Made by a program: the position numbers and the translations under genes. Positions 22,011 to 35,100 of a DNA stretch of 64,000 nt are shown here, piece after piece. Within the stretch, counting starts at the first letter, position 1, and each line of letters begins with the position of its first letter. The DNA is from Galaxea fascicularis (taxonomy: Eukaryota > Cnidaria > Anthozoa > Scleractinia > Euphylliidae): contig OX419343.1 of the NCBI GenBank assembly GCA_948470475.1, forward strand, positions 5,975,633 to 6,039,632. Direction: 5' to 3'. The notes beneath the pieces were generated by a model, which saw only the letters and a program-made list of their open reading frames with translations, made no database searches and was not told the DNA's origin.

Positions 22011-22859
22011 TTATTATACTGAAGCTGTAAGGTACATGTGTGGCTGTACACAACACTTTCTAATGGATCATGTTTGCTGGTGGTTTCTTTGTGAGAAAAG
22101 AATTGTAGTAGAATCAAATACAGTGTATTAGCATTCAACCTTTCACAAGATTTTTAAAAGTGATGCAGCTATTTTAATTTCATGTGTGAATATGCATGAA
22201 ATTACCATCTAGCCATGCATACATGTATACATGTATAGCTTGTGTTGTTCCAAAAGTTTATATTCGAATTCGAAACAACCAGGTTGCTGGAAAAACACTT
22301 CTTGCCTCATTTCTGGTGATAGATGTTCTTAAAACTGTAAAAAAGCAAAATTTTTAATCATATTACAAGCACTTTGGATCAGAAGTTAATGTGGGACCAA
22401 TTTTATGTTTTACATGATGCACATGTGTACAATATTGGTAACTTTCATTTTAATATGAGCACTGAGGTTGAACAAACCAGAATCAAGGATTGAGAAGAAA
22501 AGACAATTCCAAGTTACATCTGATGTAAGTTACTACTCAGAGAAAACTCTTCAATCTATAAAGGGAAACATATCAATGATCAATTTAAGGCAAATGCACT
22601 TCTGACATTGTGCTCTCTATGAGCATGTAACTGTGCATTAATTATTACCAAGAAATCTTAACTTAATTGGCATGGGGTCTAATGATTATTAGCATCTGCA
22701 AGTGTTTTAGTTTATATACTACAGTGTATATTCGTTATTTCAATCCCTCAAAGAATTTGCCAATGAATATTTCTTGGTTGACCAGTAAATTGTTGCAGGA
22801 GTTGCCTCATTTTAGTCCCTCTTGTAATTGCAGATTTCTCTTAAGTCTGCATTTCAACC
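22011..22859. other. 5' flank of the glycosyltransferase-TRADD-N-ankyrin gene
   Basis: No coding signal. A 3' splice-like site (TTGTAATTGCAG, ending 22833) may start a 5' untranslated exon segment. An in-frame TAA at 22842-22844 supports translation starting at 22860. Confidence 0.4.
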
Positions 22860-24075
22860 ATGTCACAAGATGTGTCTGAACATAACGTTCAGTCTGATTC
22901 CTCCAAAAAGTCATTGAAAGTTACTCTCCTTGGTGGTGGATGGAGTTCAGTGGCAGGTGGTTTGCCAACATTTAATAGAGAACTTGCAATTCACTTGTCT
23001 CAACATCCTAAAGTAAATGTCTCCTTTCTGGTCCCTGATGGTCATTGTACAGATGAAGACAAAAATGAAGCACAGAGTTTTGGGATAACAGTTGTTAATG
23101 CAAAGAAACGCCCTGGCTGGATGCCCTTGGAATGGTTAAGTGCACCACCTAGAGGTCACAAAATGGATGTTGTTATTGGCCATGGTACGAAGCTTGGCAG
23201 GCAGGTACCTTTCATAAAAGATTCAGACCAACATCTGAACTGTAAGTGGATCCAAGTGGTCCATACAGCTCCAGAAGACCTGAGCAAGTACAAAGGCTAT
23301 CCTGATCCCATCTCAAAAGGTGAAGAGAAACATGAGGTTGAAGTTGCTTTGTGTAAACTTGCTGACCTTGTTGTGCCTGTTGGTCCCAGACTGGAAGAGT
23401 GTTACTCTGCCTATTTGCAGGGATGTAAGAGGGATATTTTTCCTATAATTCCAGGACTTTTTGACAGAGAGTTTGGGGATTTAGAACAATCTCCCAATGA
23501 GAATGCTGAATTTAAAGTATTACTATGTGGTCGTGGTGATGAGGAGGACTTTGAACTTAAGGGTTACAACATTGCCGCAAAAGCATTCACTAATTACCGG
23601 CTTCAAAGAAAACCTTACCATCTTCTCTTTGTGGGTTCACCTGAGGGAAAGCTTGAAGAGGTGAGACAGAGGCTTCTTCAGTGTGGAATTGGTGAGGATC
23701 AGCTGACTGTGAGAAAGTTTGTACAAAGCCGGGAAAAGATGAGGGATCTGTTGTGTGAAGTGAATCTTGTCATCATGCCATCCAGATCAGAGGGATTTGG
23801 TCTGGTTGCGCTTGAAGCCCTGTCAGCTGGCCTACCAATTCTTGTGAACGGTAAGTCAGGATTTGCAAGAGCATTGGAGAATATTCCCTTGGGGAAGTCC
23901 TGCATTTTGGAATCAGATGAACCTACAAAGTGGGCAAAAGCAATTGAAGGTGTCCGTGTCAGACACAGAGTGCGGCTTGAAGAGATCAAAGTACTTAGAG
24001 CATCTTATTACAAGCACTACAGTTGGAAGGAACAATTCGAAAATTTTGTGGAGAAACTGTGGACAATGGTTTATG
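22860..24075 (+). CDS. Exon 1: GT4/GT-B glycosyltransferase domain
   Basis: The ATG at 22860 has an in-frame TAA 18 nt upstream. After a short polar leader, [20 protein letters not shown] matches the N-terminal Rossmann strand and glycine loop of retaining GT4 enzymes. The C-terminal half has [10 protein letters not shown] and LLFVGSP and the signature [17 protein letters not shown], which contains the E-x7-E pair (EGFGLVALE) that binds the nucleotide-sugar donor. The domain therefore looks catalytically intact. It would transfer a sugar from a nucleotide donor; the acceptor is unknown. No signal peptide is visible, so a cytosolic location is likely. The exon ends TATG|GTATAG, phase 1. Reading through the donor gives a stop at 24090-24092, so a short GT-only isoform is possible. 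Confidence 0.8.
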
Positions 24076-25527
24076 GTATAGTATCATTTTGACTCTGTTT
24101 CTCATCTTCACTTATATAATTCTTAAACCTAACCGCTAATTTTTGGATGAACAGGCTGCACATTGCGCTCTATAGCTGCATTGATCCTAATTAAATTTTG
24201 CTCCAATGTTTATTCCCATGATCACAAGCACTCCACTAGTGTGTAACTCGTGAGCCTGTATCTTAATAATTGTTGATACTTTCTTCAGGTTTAGATTAAC
24301 ATGTATTTTCACTTTTGATTGATATTGCTGTCGTGATTAAAGAAGCGTGGTACTGTGTTGTGTGCAGGGCTGTGTGTGTTACATGTATGTATTATATACA
24401 GATGTACAATTTATTACCAGCAATGTTCATTAACTTTACACACTGTGCTAACTCTCTGTGGCTATACTCTTTCCGCTCTTAAATCAAGTACAGTGTAAGT
24501 GGTTACCATCTGCATGTATTTCTTTTTCCTTGAGTAAAAAGCTACCTTGGTAGAATACTGGAGTTAACTTTAATTAAGAAATAGAAAACAGTTCTACATT
24601 TTTATGCGTAAAGGGAACCGCGTTGCTGCCTTAGAAAATCTCAGTCTGTGTCTGGATGATATTATGAGTTGGAATTTATGCAATATGCTTAAATGTAATC
24701 CGTCAAAGACTGAAATTATTCATTTTTCTTCGCGTTTTTCACCTCCTGAACCGATTGCTTCGATTAAAGTCGGCCATCACAACGTTCAGCCTACCAGTGT
24801 TATTAAAAACCTTGGAGTCACGCTTGATTCACACCTTACTTTTGTTCCTCATGTCAACAACATCTGTCGCGCTCTTTCGCGTTCGTTTCATTCCATTGGC
24901 AGAATCAGAAAATATCTTTCGCAAGCGGATACTGAGCGCATTGTCCATGCCTTCGTTTTATCAAAATTGGATTATTGTAATAGTTTGCTTTATGGATTGC
25001 CCTCTCTTGAAATTGAGAAACTTCAGAGATTGCAGAACACCGCGGCAAGATTAACTGTGTGCATGAAGAAGACCGATCATATTACTCCTGTTCTTAAAAA
25101 GTTGCACTGGCTTCCTGTTAATGACAGAATAACTTTTAAGTTACTATTGCTTACGTACAAATCTCTTAATGGCCTTGCCCCGGTGTATATTAATGAACTG
25201 TTGTATCATTACACTCCATGCCGTTCTCTTCGTTCCAGTGACTCCAACTTCCTTGCTATTCCGAAGACTGCTACAATTACCTACGGAGATAGATCTTTTG
25301 CGGCAATTGCTCCAAAGTTATGGAATCAGCTACCGCTTGCCATTAGACAAAGCGACAGTGTTGATAGTTTTAAAAGGGCTATGAAAACGTACCTGTTTCG
25401 TGAGAGCTCTCTTTTTTGAGTTGTAAAAAGCATCGAGACATTTTATATGTAGAATGCGTTTTTAAGAACTTTAATTATTATTATTATGTACCGTGTTTCT
25501 ATCGAGTTATAGAAACACGAGCGGAAG

Positions 25528-25558
<31 letters not shown>

Positions 25559-28500
25559 GAGCCACAGACGAGTGTTTTCACAGCTTTTGGGAGTTCTTCC
25601 AAACTTTCATGAATGTTTCTATAACTCGATAGAACACGGAGAACATGTTTTCTATTTTTTTTAGAAAACACCGCGACGAAAAAAAAAGGAAAACAACTTG
25701 TTAACTTTGATTATCAAAATGTCAATTCTCTTTGCTCGCGTCATAATTACGTCAACAGCTTGTGCAAGTTCTGTTTCTATCGAGTTATAGAAACACGATT
25801 TCTAACCAATCAGCGCGCGTATTTTCTTAGGACTGTTTTCTAACTTGCAATTTTGAATGACCATGTATGTAATCCGAGGGAACATCATTACTATTCTTAC
25901 TTGTAACATTTGTTATCAGTTCCTGAAGGTTGCATCAACAAGTATTCTTATCATACCCGGATGTTTCTAAGAGAATGATAATACTGAAACACCAAATGAG
26001 TAGTCCGTCGTTTTATACAGGCTCTTCTACTGGCAGCGTGAAAACACCAACAGCAGAGCCCCCTGTTCAAGGACAGTCAGCTGAAGCTGCACCAGACAGA
26101 GTTCTTTCAGGGCAACAGCCTTCTTCTGATCAAGAAAGGGAAGGGTCTGGGACTAGTGTAGAACGCGAGCCTTCAGGTGAACAGTCTCTCCAAAAAGAAA
26201 GAAAGCGAAAGACCTCAGGATCCACGTTTGATTTAGGTTTGAACTTATCAGTCATTATATTAATAGTCGTTTTTGTTCTGGGAGTCGGTAGTTTTGGATT
26301 ATTCGTAACAATGTAAAAGTCGCGAAAGCAGTGACATTATAAACCGCTGTCATTTCTTGCAGGTTATCGTTCCATTAGCGGTATGCGTAGGCATGTCCGG
26401 AAAACTAGCTATTAGTTGAAATGAACCAATCATGTTGTAAACCAAAACGGATGTATGTCAGTTTACAAACAGGAAGAGAGCAATGAAAACGACGAACAGT
26501 AAATTATTTAGTTGACTTTTGAGGGGATCGTGATTGCTGCTAAGAAAACTAAGAGATTGTGGTTCTTGTAAAAATCTGAGGAAATTGAACTCGTTGTGAC
26601 GTAGTTAGAGAAAACTATTTTGGGAGACGAGTATTCTCCAAATGTGCGCTCAGGTTTCTTCGATATTCAAAACTGACGGCTCGAGGTTCCAGTTAGGTCT
26701 GGAATCCATGATCAACAGGGCTGGCAGTTCTAAGACGCGTAATTGCCAATTTGTTTTCATTTTTACACTGTAGTTTTGACATTGCAGCAAATGCAAATAG
26801 CTTGCAAAATCGTTAAACGAATGGAAGGTATCGTTCAGTGGAATTTTTCCCTGAAAACATATCCATTGTTATCGAGAAGTTTTAAAATGTAAGTGAAAAA
26901 GTAGCTTTTTTTCATTTTTAAGAATGTTTCTTGCTTTTCAGACCGTCTAATAAAGGTTGTAATCAGCGCTCGAGATCTGGATGAAGAAGCCGAGAAAGAT
27001 ATGTATGACCTTTTGTCACATAGCGGGCAACTATATGTGAAACGCAGAAAGCTTTCAGGAGACGAACTCGAAAAGGGAGTCGAGTTTTTCGAATATTTAA
27101 CAGAAACCCTCAAAGTGCACCTGGTTTATGTCGCCAAGAGTTCGTTGGAAATTGTAATGCTTTGCGCTAGCTTAGAAAGTCTTGAAAAGCTGTGGAATTA
27201 CCATGTTTCTGGTCACCTAAGCAAAGTTGCTGAGAGGCTCCTGGTGACAGATGAAATTAAGGGGAAACTCAACCTGGAGACGGTGAGATTAACGACAACC
27301 ATAGAAAAGGAAAACTACTTGATGTGCAAGAAGGTGCTTATGGAAATGACAGGTAAATTATGTTTGGTGAAATAGGAATCATTTTCATAGGATGGGAATC
27401 TAGTTTAGCTTCACCTGTGAAGCTGAGATAGATTTGGTTTCAAAAAATTACAGTTCCACAGTTTCAAGCACCACAACAGAGCTTCTGGTGACAATAATTA
27501 CACGGTTTAATTTGGCATATCATTGACTTAACATTACAGCTAGTTTGCTTTTCTTGATTCTGTTCACATCTTGCGATGTCCTTATTTCAGGTCAAATAAA
27601 TTTAGATACATTGAACATCTGTTAAATGCAGCTTTCATCGTAAACAAAACACGATGACAAATGACAAAACATGCGTTAACTTCCGTTACACTTTCTGGGT
27701 TAGACACTCAACAACAAGATGTGAGATTAATGGCTCACTGTCAGCGACATGTCAGTTACCGGAGAGTAAATTTTGTTTCATGTGCAAGTTTTTTCCGACT
27801 TTACGGTCGGTGTCCTATGTTCGTCTTCTTTCAGGTTTCTTGTTTTTTCCCTTACACACAAGTTTTCAGCATTCTGCGGCAAACTGAAGATTGTACGCTT
27901 GTATTGAAACAGCTGACCTACGCATGTATTCCTCTTCTCGCAGTGCAAATGCCAGAACAATCATTAACATCATTGACAGCGAATCATCATTTGTGTTTCA
28001 TTCATGTGTCTCGGCAGGGGCTGCACACAGCACTCACTTACCATCTGAAGAGACTAAACCAGATCAGGGAGAGTACGCAAGAGGAACTGGGACAAGTTCA
28101 GATGATCAGCAAGTAAGAGAACTATATTTATTTGTTTCATTATACAGAAGAGTCAGTTTTGTCACTTGCGAACTTGACGCAAACAAAGGCGATCCTCGTA
28201 AAACTTGGCGGTTAATCAACGAACTTCAGTCACGGGAAAGTAAATCATCCAAAGTATCTGAAATCAAAACAGTTAACCAAGTTTTCACCTCATCTGGTGA
28301 TATAGCTGAAGCAAATATTGGCCAATCCCTAGCGCGCGAAATTCCCAGTGTAGACACTGATCCCCTTTCCTATGTAAATTCCGTCAACGGTGTATTTTCC
28401 TTCCAACGGATCAATGTTCAAAAAGTCATCAAACTACTCAAAGATATAGATGGTGGCAAGGCAACTGCTCTTGACAAAATTCCATGCAGACTCCTAAAAA

Positions 28501-31395
28501 TTGCCGCCGATGTTGTCGCGCCCTCCCTAACAGGTATATTTAATCAATCACTATTGAGTGGTATCTTCTCCTCTGACTGGAAGATGGCCAAAGTGTCACA
28601 TGTCTTTAAGAGTGACTCTAAGGTTGATTTAAACAACTATCGGGCCATTTCCGTCATTTCTGCTGTAGCAAAAATCTTCGCCAAAAAATTATCTATGACC
28701 AACTATACTATTATCTCAATGAGAATGGTCTATTAACTAACTGCCAGTCCGACTTTCGTTCTCTGCACGGTACTCTTACAGCCTTGGTAAAGACAAACGA
28801 CAATTGGTGTGTCAATATTGACAGGGGTCTTCTCAATGGCGTTATTTTCATTGATCTGAAGAAGGCCTTTGACACCACCGGCCATAAAATTATTCTCCAA
28901 AAACTCGACAAACATGGGCTCGATCAAGATGGCCTGAATTGGTTCCAGTCTTACCTAACTAACCGTGTGCAAAGATGCACTGTAAACAATCACCTATCGG
29001 ACGCAAGTCCACTAAACTGTGGAGTACCTCAAGGGTCAATAATTGGCCCCCTTCTCTTTTTGATCTACATTAATGACCTACCAAATTGCTAGAATACTGG
29101 CTCTCCTCGAATGTATGCTGACGACACTAATGTTACCTTTTCTGCATCTAGCGTAGCTGATCTTGAAACCCAGATCAATAGGGAACTGAAACACATAGAT
29201 CTAAGCTTCAATATCACCAAAACGGAGTTTATGATTATTAGCTCGAGGCAAAAATTACAGTCTTCTTGAAATGACTATGCAATAAACATTAATGTTGATG
29301 GCGTCCAAATAAACCAAACCAATCACTGTAAATCTCTTGGGCTTAACATTGATGAAAATCTCACTAGGAAGAACCACATACACGACATTTTGAAAAAAGT
29401 CTCTTCCACTATAGGTGCATTTAAGCGAATCAGACCATTTGTTTCCATGCACACTGCAATAAAAATATACAAAGGTCTTATCGAACCACACTTTGACTAC
29501 TGCAATGTTGTTTGGGACGGTTTGTCGCGACATCTGAGTGATAAACTTCAAAAACTTCAAAAACTACAAAATCGTGCTGCCAGAGTTATTACAAAATCAA
29601 CCTATGACATCAACTCTGTATATCTTCTTAATTCCCTTGGTTGGGACAACTTATCAATTAGAAGGGCAAATCAAAAGGCAAGCTAAATGTATCTCTGCAA
29701 TATGTTGGAGCTGAGAACTTCGAATTATGATCTTCGCGATGCCAAGGGAAAACTATCCCTTCCGAAACCTAGAACTGACTACTTGAAGCGTAGCTTTAGT
29801 TACAGTGGTGCTCTTTTATGGAACAATCTTCCTGAGGAACTGCGTACAGCGAATTCTTTGGGTCTCTTTAAGAGAAAAATTCACAGACTGTTTTGTGCCG
29901 GAATAGTACTCCCACACGGCAAATATGTAAACCAGTTGTAGGATACTTTTATATGCTATGTTTAACTGATATTTTAACCGTGTTTAAATAGAGTTGTTGT
30001 TGTTGTTGTTGAGAACTTGTTAACATGATGCAGACACGACTTTCGTGAAGCTGAAGAGTCTCACTGGCCGTAGCCAGTGGGGTGTTTCAGTTATCACGAA
30101 ATGATATCAATTTTAAACCCAAGTGATGTGTAACGTCATTAGATGGTATACAAACCATCTACTGACGTTACACACTTGACTCTGATGATGACTTCCGCTC
30201 AGGTTGTCGAAACGTCAGTCAGTGTCACCACAAACAGTCCTTCTCAGGACTACACTCTCACCCAGACGATCGTACTTCACTTAGTTATGATATGACCCCT
30301 GGGTTCAAACCATTTGCGATAAAAGAACTCATATGTTGCGAAATACTAAGACCAGAAAGCAGGGTACAAAGTGAAATACAACTAAGAAATTTAAAGAAAA
30401 CCTTAAGAAGATGATGCAACTGTCGAACCAAATTCCGCCACATTCAGTAGTTTCTGTCATCGTAGTTTGGTTCTAAAGGGAAGATGTTTTACCTAACTGA
30501 TATAGGTTAAAACGAACGGTATTGCAATGTGTTTTATATGACCAGCCTCAATAATTCCTCGGCCATTCCACCAGATCTACCGCCGAAATCACCAAAATTG
30601 GTGCTAAGTGTTGATATCGTTCTCCAGGTTTGCAAAAGTCTGTAAAAAGTCTGATAAAGGCAGATTTCTTTTCAAGGCCGGGAAAAGTCGGGGAAGTTTT
30701 AAATTCCATGTGAAAGTCAGTCAAAAGTCCGGAAATTTTCCTTTTGGCTAGCCACTACGTCTGTGAGAACGTTTTCTTGTTGTTATAGGTAATGCGGTTT
30801 CAATCTCTGCAAAGGAAGTGATTCCTGTGACTTCATTGTTGTCTTCTAGGATAAAAACATAAATAGAGTTGCAAGTGCTAATGTCAATGTTTTAATTGTC
30901 TTTTCATGACAAGGGAAACAATACGAGCTGGATGAGTAGAGGTGAAATGGCCAAAGTAAGTTCATTTGATGAAAAAGTTATTTACTGTGCTGTTCTTGAA
31001 CTTAAATTATGAGAATGGCCCTATCACTGAAAGGTTTGTAAGTTGTTGAGGGTTTTAAGGAGATTTCTTGGAGGCAAGGGGGGAGGGGGGGGGGGCGGAT
31101 CAGTGAATTTATTCTCTGGATTTTAATTTTGTTTTTTGTTTGCTGATTGAACAGGCGTCCAGAAGTGCTCTGCACAGAGCCTCTATCAATGGACAGTACG
31201 AGGCTGTCAAAATTCTTGTGGAAAGCGGTGCAGATGTGGACAAAAGAGATCAGGTTTGCTTTACTCGGTTGGCGATCTGATTGCAACTTGTAATCTGATT
31301 TCATTGTCTGTTGAGATTGAGGACCAAACGTTTCTAAACTCTTATTGTGCAACGGTACCGAGTCTTGGAAGCCTCTCTTTATAATAATAATAATG

Positions 31396-31434
<39 letters not shown>

Positions 31435-32055
31435 TTTGTTTTTTAAAGAAAGGTTTCAGATAAAAATTCAATAAACGCTTTCAAATTCTGCATTTCATGT
31501 TAAAAAGTGTCCATGCATGATACTTTTTAAAAAAAAACGTTAATAGATGTAAAATTACAAGTCATAAAAAAATTATTATGATTAAGATGGAATGTGTCCC
31601 TTTGTTTCTTCGAGTTCGATTACTTAGATTTTATTCTCGAGACACAAAACTAGAAAACCGAAAGGCGAATGGCAAAACTAAAACCCTATACAAGACTGCT
31701 AAAAAAAAAAAGAAAACAAACACTAAACAACGTCAATGGCTCCTTCGACAGTTGCGATTTCAATATCACAATTGTTGTAATCAAACGCAGTACGGCGCTT
31801 CACCCGCGATCCTCGAAGGCAAACCAGGGCCGACCGAAGGAGTGCAAAGCATGTCCTTGCTCGAATCCAGGAAATTGTTTGCGAGTATTGTTCTCCTTTC
31901 TTGGCGGCTATCAGCTCGGCCAGTCGACTATGGTACCTTAAACATTCCTTCCCCATCCCTCCAGTAGTTGTAAAAACAAGCGGCGTGAACGAACCATGCT
32001 CAACATCCAACACTCTCCTCGAATACAACCGCTTCTTGTCGTTTTCATGGATGTG

Positions 32056-32131
<76 letters not shown>

Positions 32132-35100
32132 CTTTATTTAAGTCTCAAATCATTCTAGCTGAACACGAGTGCTCTACTAATCGGGGAGACTGTAAATCAA
32201 ATAAACTCTAAATCAAATTAAATGTTGGTTTTTGAGGAGAGGGGAAAAACCTCTCGGAGCAGAGTAGAGAACCAACAAACTCAGCCCATTTATGACGCCG
32301 AGTGCGGGAATCGAACCCGGGACACATTGGTGGAAGGCGAGCGCCCTCACCACTGCGCCAACCCTGCTCCCCAAAATGCCTACTAAGCTACACTGTAGGC
32401 GCTCTCAAAGTAACTACTTTCTTGTCTTAAATGAAAGGTACTTTAAGAGAAAATGACATCTTGCCACTTTCTTTATTTTCTTAGTTTTCCTTAACACCTC
32501 TTCACCTTGCCTGTTGGTATGGGCAGGAATCTGTTGCCAGACTGTTGTTAGACCATGGTGCAGACGCCAACGCCTTAGACAGGGTGAGTTGATAGGACAG
32601 GGAAACTCTTCTACATTGTGCGATGAATTCATTTGTTAGCGTACCGACCGAATTTCCTTGTGCATAATTGTAATGACGGGTCTTCATAAAGTCCCTGTCC
32701 AAGACGTTAAATGTGCTTTATTATGCAAGCTTCTTCCACAGGGAGGTTGATATTAAAGATCCATTATCACTTCCCGTCATGCTCTGTAAATTGTTGGTTT
32801 TGCTTGGAGTCGACACAAATAACGGCGGGCAATTTGCAAATTATAATCACTTTATTGTGAAAAAATACAACCTGACTAAATAATGCCAAGAACTTCCACT
32901 AGGAGCACCACTGACTTGCCGCGTCGCTTCTTCGAATTTGTTTCATAACATGGGTGCCGACCATTGAAGATAACCTATTACGGTGGAGCATTTCATTAAT
33001 CGTTTCGAACAACACGCACTCGACATAAAACAACAACCACATGTATTATTATAATTTAGAATCTCTCCTTACAGCATTGAAATTATATCCTACCACGTGA
33101 CATAAATGCCAATCAATTTGACACTCCCCGCATCTGTCTCACCAGTACTTTGAGACAGATGTATTGATAACAGTAACAAACTTAAAACAAGACAAGCGAT
33201 TAATAAGTTCAAAGACGTTGGCTTGCAGTATCAGTTCCCCTGCAACCACACGATACAAAATCACAGCATTATAGAAAAAACGTTCAACTGTCGAAACAAT
33301 ACAATTGGAGGTCTTACGACCTAAGTCTACGTAAAAGTTCTCCATCCATCGCCGCTCTTCGGCGAGGTCTGTCAACAGCAACAACTGGATTTGGAACTTG
33401 TTCGGTACGCTGGACTTCTGTCAATGTGTCCACGTTTGATTTCACCTCCATAGGGAATAAATGCTTGATACTCCTCCTAATCAAGTTTCTTGAATCTGCT
33501 ACCTGTACGACTGCCGCTCTTATCTTTCCGTCACGTCCTACCAACAGTTCCTTTACAATCGCCAATTTCCACAGCGCTCTCTTGGTTGAATCGTTCTGAA
33601 GTAGTACCACGTCACCAACAGCAATTTCACCATTACTGCCGTTCCTTCTCGCGTTTGTAGCGTGGGTTTCGCGTAAGCTAACCAAATACTCCCTCCATGC
33701 TACTGTGAATTGGTTTAACAGGCGTTTCTGGTTTCGAGATCGTCGCGTCAATGCCTCATAGGTACTAATAATTTCGAAATGGTTGGAATTAGCAGTGTTC
33801 TGCAAGCGTCGTCCGTTGATCAAGTGTGAGGGCGTAAGCGCAAAATTAACACCGTCGAGGTCATCACAAACGTAGGTGAGGGGCCTGGCGTTAATGATTC
33901 CTTCAACTTCTGTCAGCAAGGTTCCAAGCTCTTCGAAACTCAGACAACTCCGTCCAATCACCTTTTTGAGTGTGCGCTTTACGGTTTGGACAAGACGTTC
34001 CCAAAAACCACCCCACCAGGCGGCCTTCTCCACTATAAATTTCCAGGTAACACCATTGTTCGTCAGGTAATGAACAACCTCCCTTGCTCTTGCTATCTTC
34101 GCAATGTCCTTCGAAGCGGACTTGAAAATTCTAGCGTTGTCTGAAAGTAATGTGACGGGTAATCCCCTTCTGCTTGTGAATCGACGAAAGGCTAGTAAAA
34201 AGGCGTCCGCAGTTAACCTTCTCGTTAGCTCTAGGTGAACAACTCTAGTGGATGCGCATGTGAACAGGCATATATATGCCTTTGCGTCTTCTGTAGTTTC
34301 GCCCTTCTCTGTTGTGTACAGCGGTCCGGCGAAGTCAACACCTGTATGTGTGAAAGGTGGGTCGTCTGAAACTCGCTCTTCGGGTAACTGGGGTGATTCT
34401 GGTAGTGAGAATGGTTGTCCCTCCACCTTTCGACACCTGACGCATCTTCGTACAATCCGCTTGACGTTTTGTCTTCCACGTATGACCCAGAACCGCTCTC
34501 TTAATGCGGTCAGCGTCGTGTTCACTCCACTATGTAACATGCGGTCGTGAGTTTCTCTGACTATCAAATCTACGGCGTAATGCTTCGATGGTAACAACAT
34601 CGGAGTCTTGTCGTCTTGGTGAAGTGAACTGTTCTGAATTCTTCCTCTGCATCGTAGAATACCTTTATCATCCATGTAGAGGCCAAACTGTCGCACAAGA
34701 ACTGGAACGGGGGAATTTCTCGGGGCCATCAAATGACGAACTTCTTCTGGAAATGACTGACTTTGGATAGACTTAATCCACAGTTCTTCGGAAAACTGTA
34801 CTTCATCGGCATTCAATTCCAATCTCTCCTTTATCCTTGACCTTCTTGTGAATCGCAAAACATAAGCAGTGACTCGTAGTAGTTTCTTCCAACTGCTGTA
34901 GCGGTTGGCGTCAATGATTTGATGTACGCCACTCCGAAAAACTGATGCACTTGTGGCCAAAACATGCGTAGCAGTCGGAGGATTCTTGATGATTTCCTTC
35001 ATGGCGTTTTCGGTTTCGAAGCAACTGTTCTGTTCTCGCGACCATTCTGTTTCGAGGTTGTACAGAAATTTAGGACCCTTCCACCACTTGCTGTTTACAA

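Larger units (their letters stand above)
24076..26020 (+). other. Intron 1 (contains a LINE fragment and a short inverted repeat)
   Basis: Bounded by GTATAG and TTTTATACAG. Besides the LINE fragment (24600-25487) and inverted repeat (25494-25640), the remaining sequence is A+T-rich without coding signal. Confidence 0.55.
30013..30310 (+). mobile_element. Penelope-like element terminal fragment (tentative)
   Basis: The segment from about 30030 to 30310 carries two stable hairpins and a CTGATGA...GAAACGTC block followed by AACAGTCCTTCTCAGGACTA. I associate this arrangement with the terminal repeats of Penelope-like retroelements in cnidarians. No reverse transcriptase or GIY-YIG frame is present. 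Confidence 0.4.

Noticed and set aside
32290..32371. tRNA gene on the minus strand
   Set aside because: A and B boxes are present but a cloverleaf is not, and an (ATT)n-tailed body follows; it is a SINE.
33139..33384. Minus-strand ORF near the BEL 3' end
   Set aside because: Overlaps the pol C-terminus in another frame and the LTR-proximal region; no domain.
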